Shown piece after piece: positions 5,597 through 6,117 of a stretch of 6,117 bases of DNA. The stretch is taken from positions 2,886-9,002 of the forward strand of contig FR884607.1 in the NCBI GenBank assembly GCA_000436075.1. Direction: 5' to 3'. Numbering within the stretch: position 1 is the stretch's first letter; each line of letters opens with the position of its first letter. Source of the stretch: Eggerthella sp. CAG:209 (GTDB lineage Bacteria > Actinomycetota > Coriobacteriia > Coriobacteriales > Eggerthellaceae). A model generated the notes under the pieces. The model made no database searches. It worked only from the letters and a program-made list of their open reading frames with translations, and had not been told where the DNA came from. The translations under genes and the position numbers were made by a program.

Positions 5597-6117
5597 TTAT
5601 TTCTTTCCGATAGAACCGAAGAAGCCACCGATTCCCTTTGCAGCATCACCGAGTCCTTTACCAGCCACGCGCAAACCACCTTCAAGCGCTCCGCCTGCAA
5701 CCTTGGCGCCTTCTTCGAGGACACCCCCAGCCGCTTGGGCGCCCTTTCCAACAACGCCGCCAACAGCTGCCACGCCGTCAGCCAAAGCTTTACCAGCCTG
5801 CTCGCCCGCAGAAACTGCCGCAGCCCCTGCCGAACAAACCGCCTTCGAAGCGTTTTCGACCGCCTCATCAACAACATTTTTTGTTGCCCCGTCGACCTCA
5901 GACTTGTCAATTCCCGAAACAGGGAGGGACCTGAGGTGCTTGCGCAGGCGCTCGGCGCCTGGCTTGAATGAAGCGTACGTGAGACCGCCTGAAATAAATG
6001 CCCCAGCCACAGGAACCGCCTTCTTTGCCACTGCATTAGCAAAAACTTCTTTGGTCATGGTCTTTTGCGTGAGCACTTTAATAACCTGTTTAGCAGGCTT
6101 GGGGGTGCGGACAAAAA
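5597..6117 (-). CDS. EcsC-like C-terminal segment with 11-residue-repeat tail, 5' end cut by the window
   Basis: The frame is open from the right edge to the stop at 5597. A GTG (6076) and an ATG (6058) lie in frame, but neither has a good ribosome site, and the 13 codons upstream of the GTG stay open and read naturally (VRTPKPAKQVIK). I therefore take this as the C-terminal 172 residues of a longer protein. The segment at 6022-5921, with KAVPVAGAFISGGLTYASFK followed by a basic PGAERLRKHL, recalls the end of EcsC-family proteins (KaiPvvGgviGGg-type motif); this is from memory and tentative. A spacer (5920-5828) precedes a Gly/Ala-rich tail of 11-residue repeats (5827-5600) ending in KK. A peripheral membrane role is likely. 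If the true start were the ATG at 6058, it would be a 153-residue protein with the same features. It is the upstream partner of the 221-residue gene. Confidence 0.75.
   Translation of the reverse strand, partial: FVRTPKPAKQVIKVLTQKTMTKEVFANAVAKKAVPVAGAFISGGLTYASFKPGAERLRKHLRSLPVSGIDKSEVDGATKNVVDEAVENASKAVCSAGAAAVSAGEQAGKALADGVAAVGGVVGKGAQAAGGVLEEGAKVAGGALEGGLRVAGKGLGDAAKGIGGFFGSIGKK
5600..5827 (-). repeat. Seven 11-residue protein repeats (last one short)
   Basis: Seven consecutive windows of 11 residues each begin with Gly. The fourth position is hydrophobic or Ala in every one (A, L, V, L, L, L, F). Position 9 is polar or charged in six of seven (E, A, Q, K, R, K, K), and position 11 is small or aliphatic in the six full units. 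Examples are GGVLEEGAKVA and GGALEGGLRVA. An 11-residue period is the signature of lipid-binding amphipathic helices (synuclein, perilipin, LEA types). Confidence 0.75.

Overview
The window looks like a stretch of bacterial chromosome, read almost entirely on the minus strand, with moderately high G+C. The anchor is a groES-groEL operon with a perfect CIRCE operator (the HrcA repressor site). The GroEL sequence, the groES-groEL order and the CIRCE control would fit an Actinomycetota of the Coriobacteriia (Eggerthella/Slackia-like) type. That placement is an impression from protein style, not a search result.

Layout from right to left, which is the direction of transcription. (1) 6117-4929: two unrecognised genes 2 bp apart. 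The first enters from beyond the right edge. It carries a segment reminiscent of the EcsC C-terminus and then a tail of 11-residue Gly/Ala repeats. The second starts with a related Gly/Ala repeat helix, followed by an acidic linker and a domain with one hydrophobic segment. Both probably act at the membrane. (2) 4859-4830: a strong bidirectional terminator that also sits in the leader of the next gene. (3) 4806-3859: an alpha/beta-hydrolase esterase with a complete catalytic triad. (4) 3858-3417: the control region of the chaperonin operon, with the perfect CIRCE, a candidate promoter and a second, degenerate CIRCE about 230 bp further upstream. (5) 3416-1398: groES and groEL, with hairpins between them, ending at a strong bidirectional terminator. 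(6) 1344-813: a repeat-rich intergenic region holding a 20-bp perfect tandem duplication, a 97-bp inverted repeat and about 150 bp of degenerate 50-bp repeats with small hairpins. (7) 812-1: an AEC-family transporter that runs off the left edge.

The genes do not form one pathway. The chaperonins are a heat-shock unit, and the esterase and transporter appear to be independent units. The two right-hand genes are a translationally coupled pair. The parts least explained by known biology are that pair, the long hairpin next to the groEL terminator, and the second CIRCE-like site.
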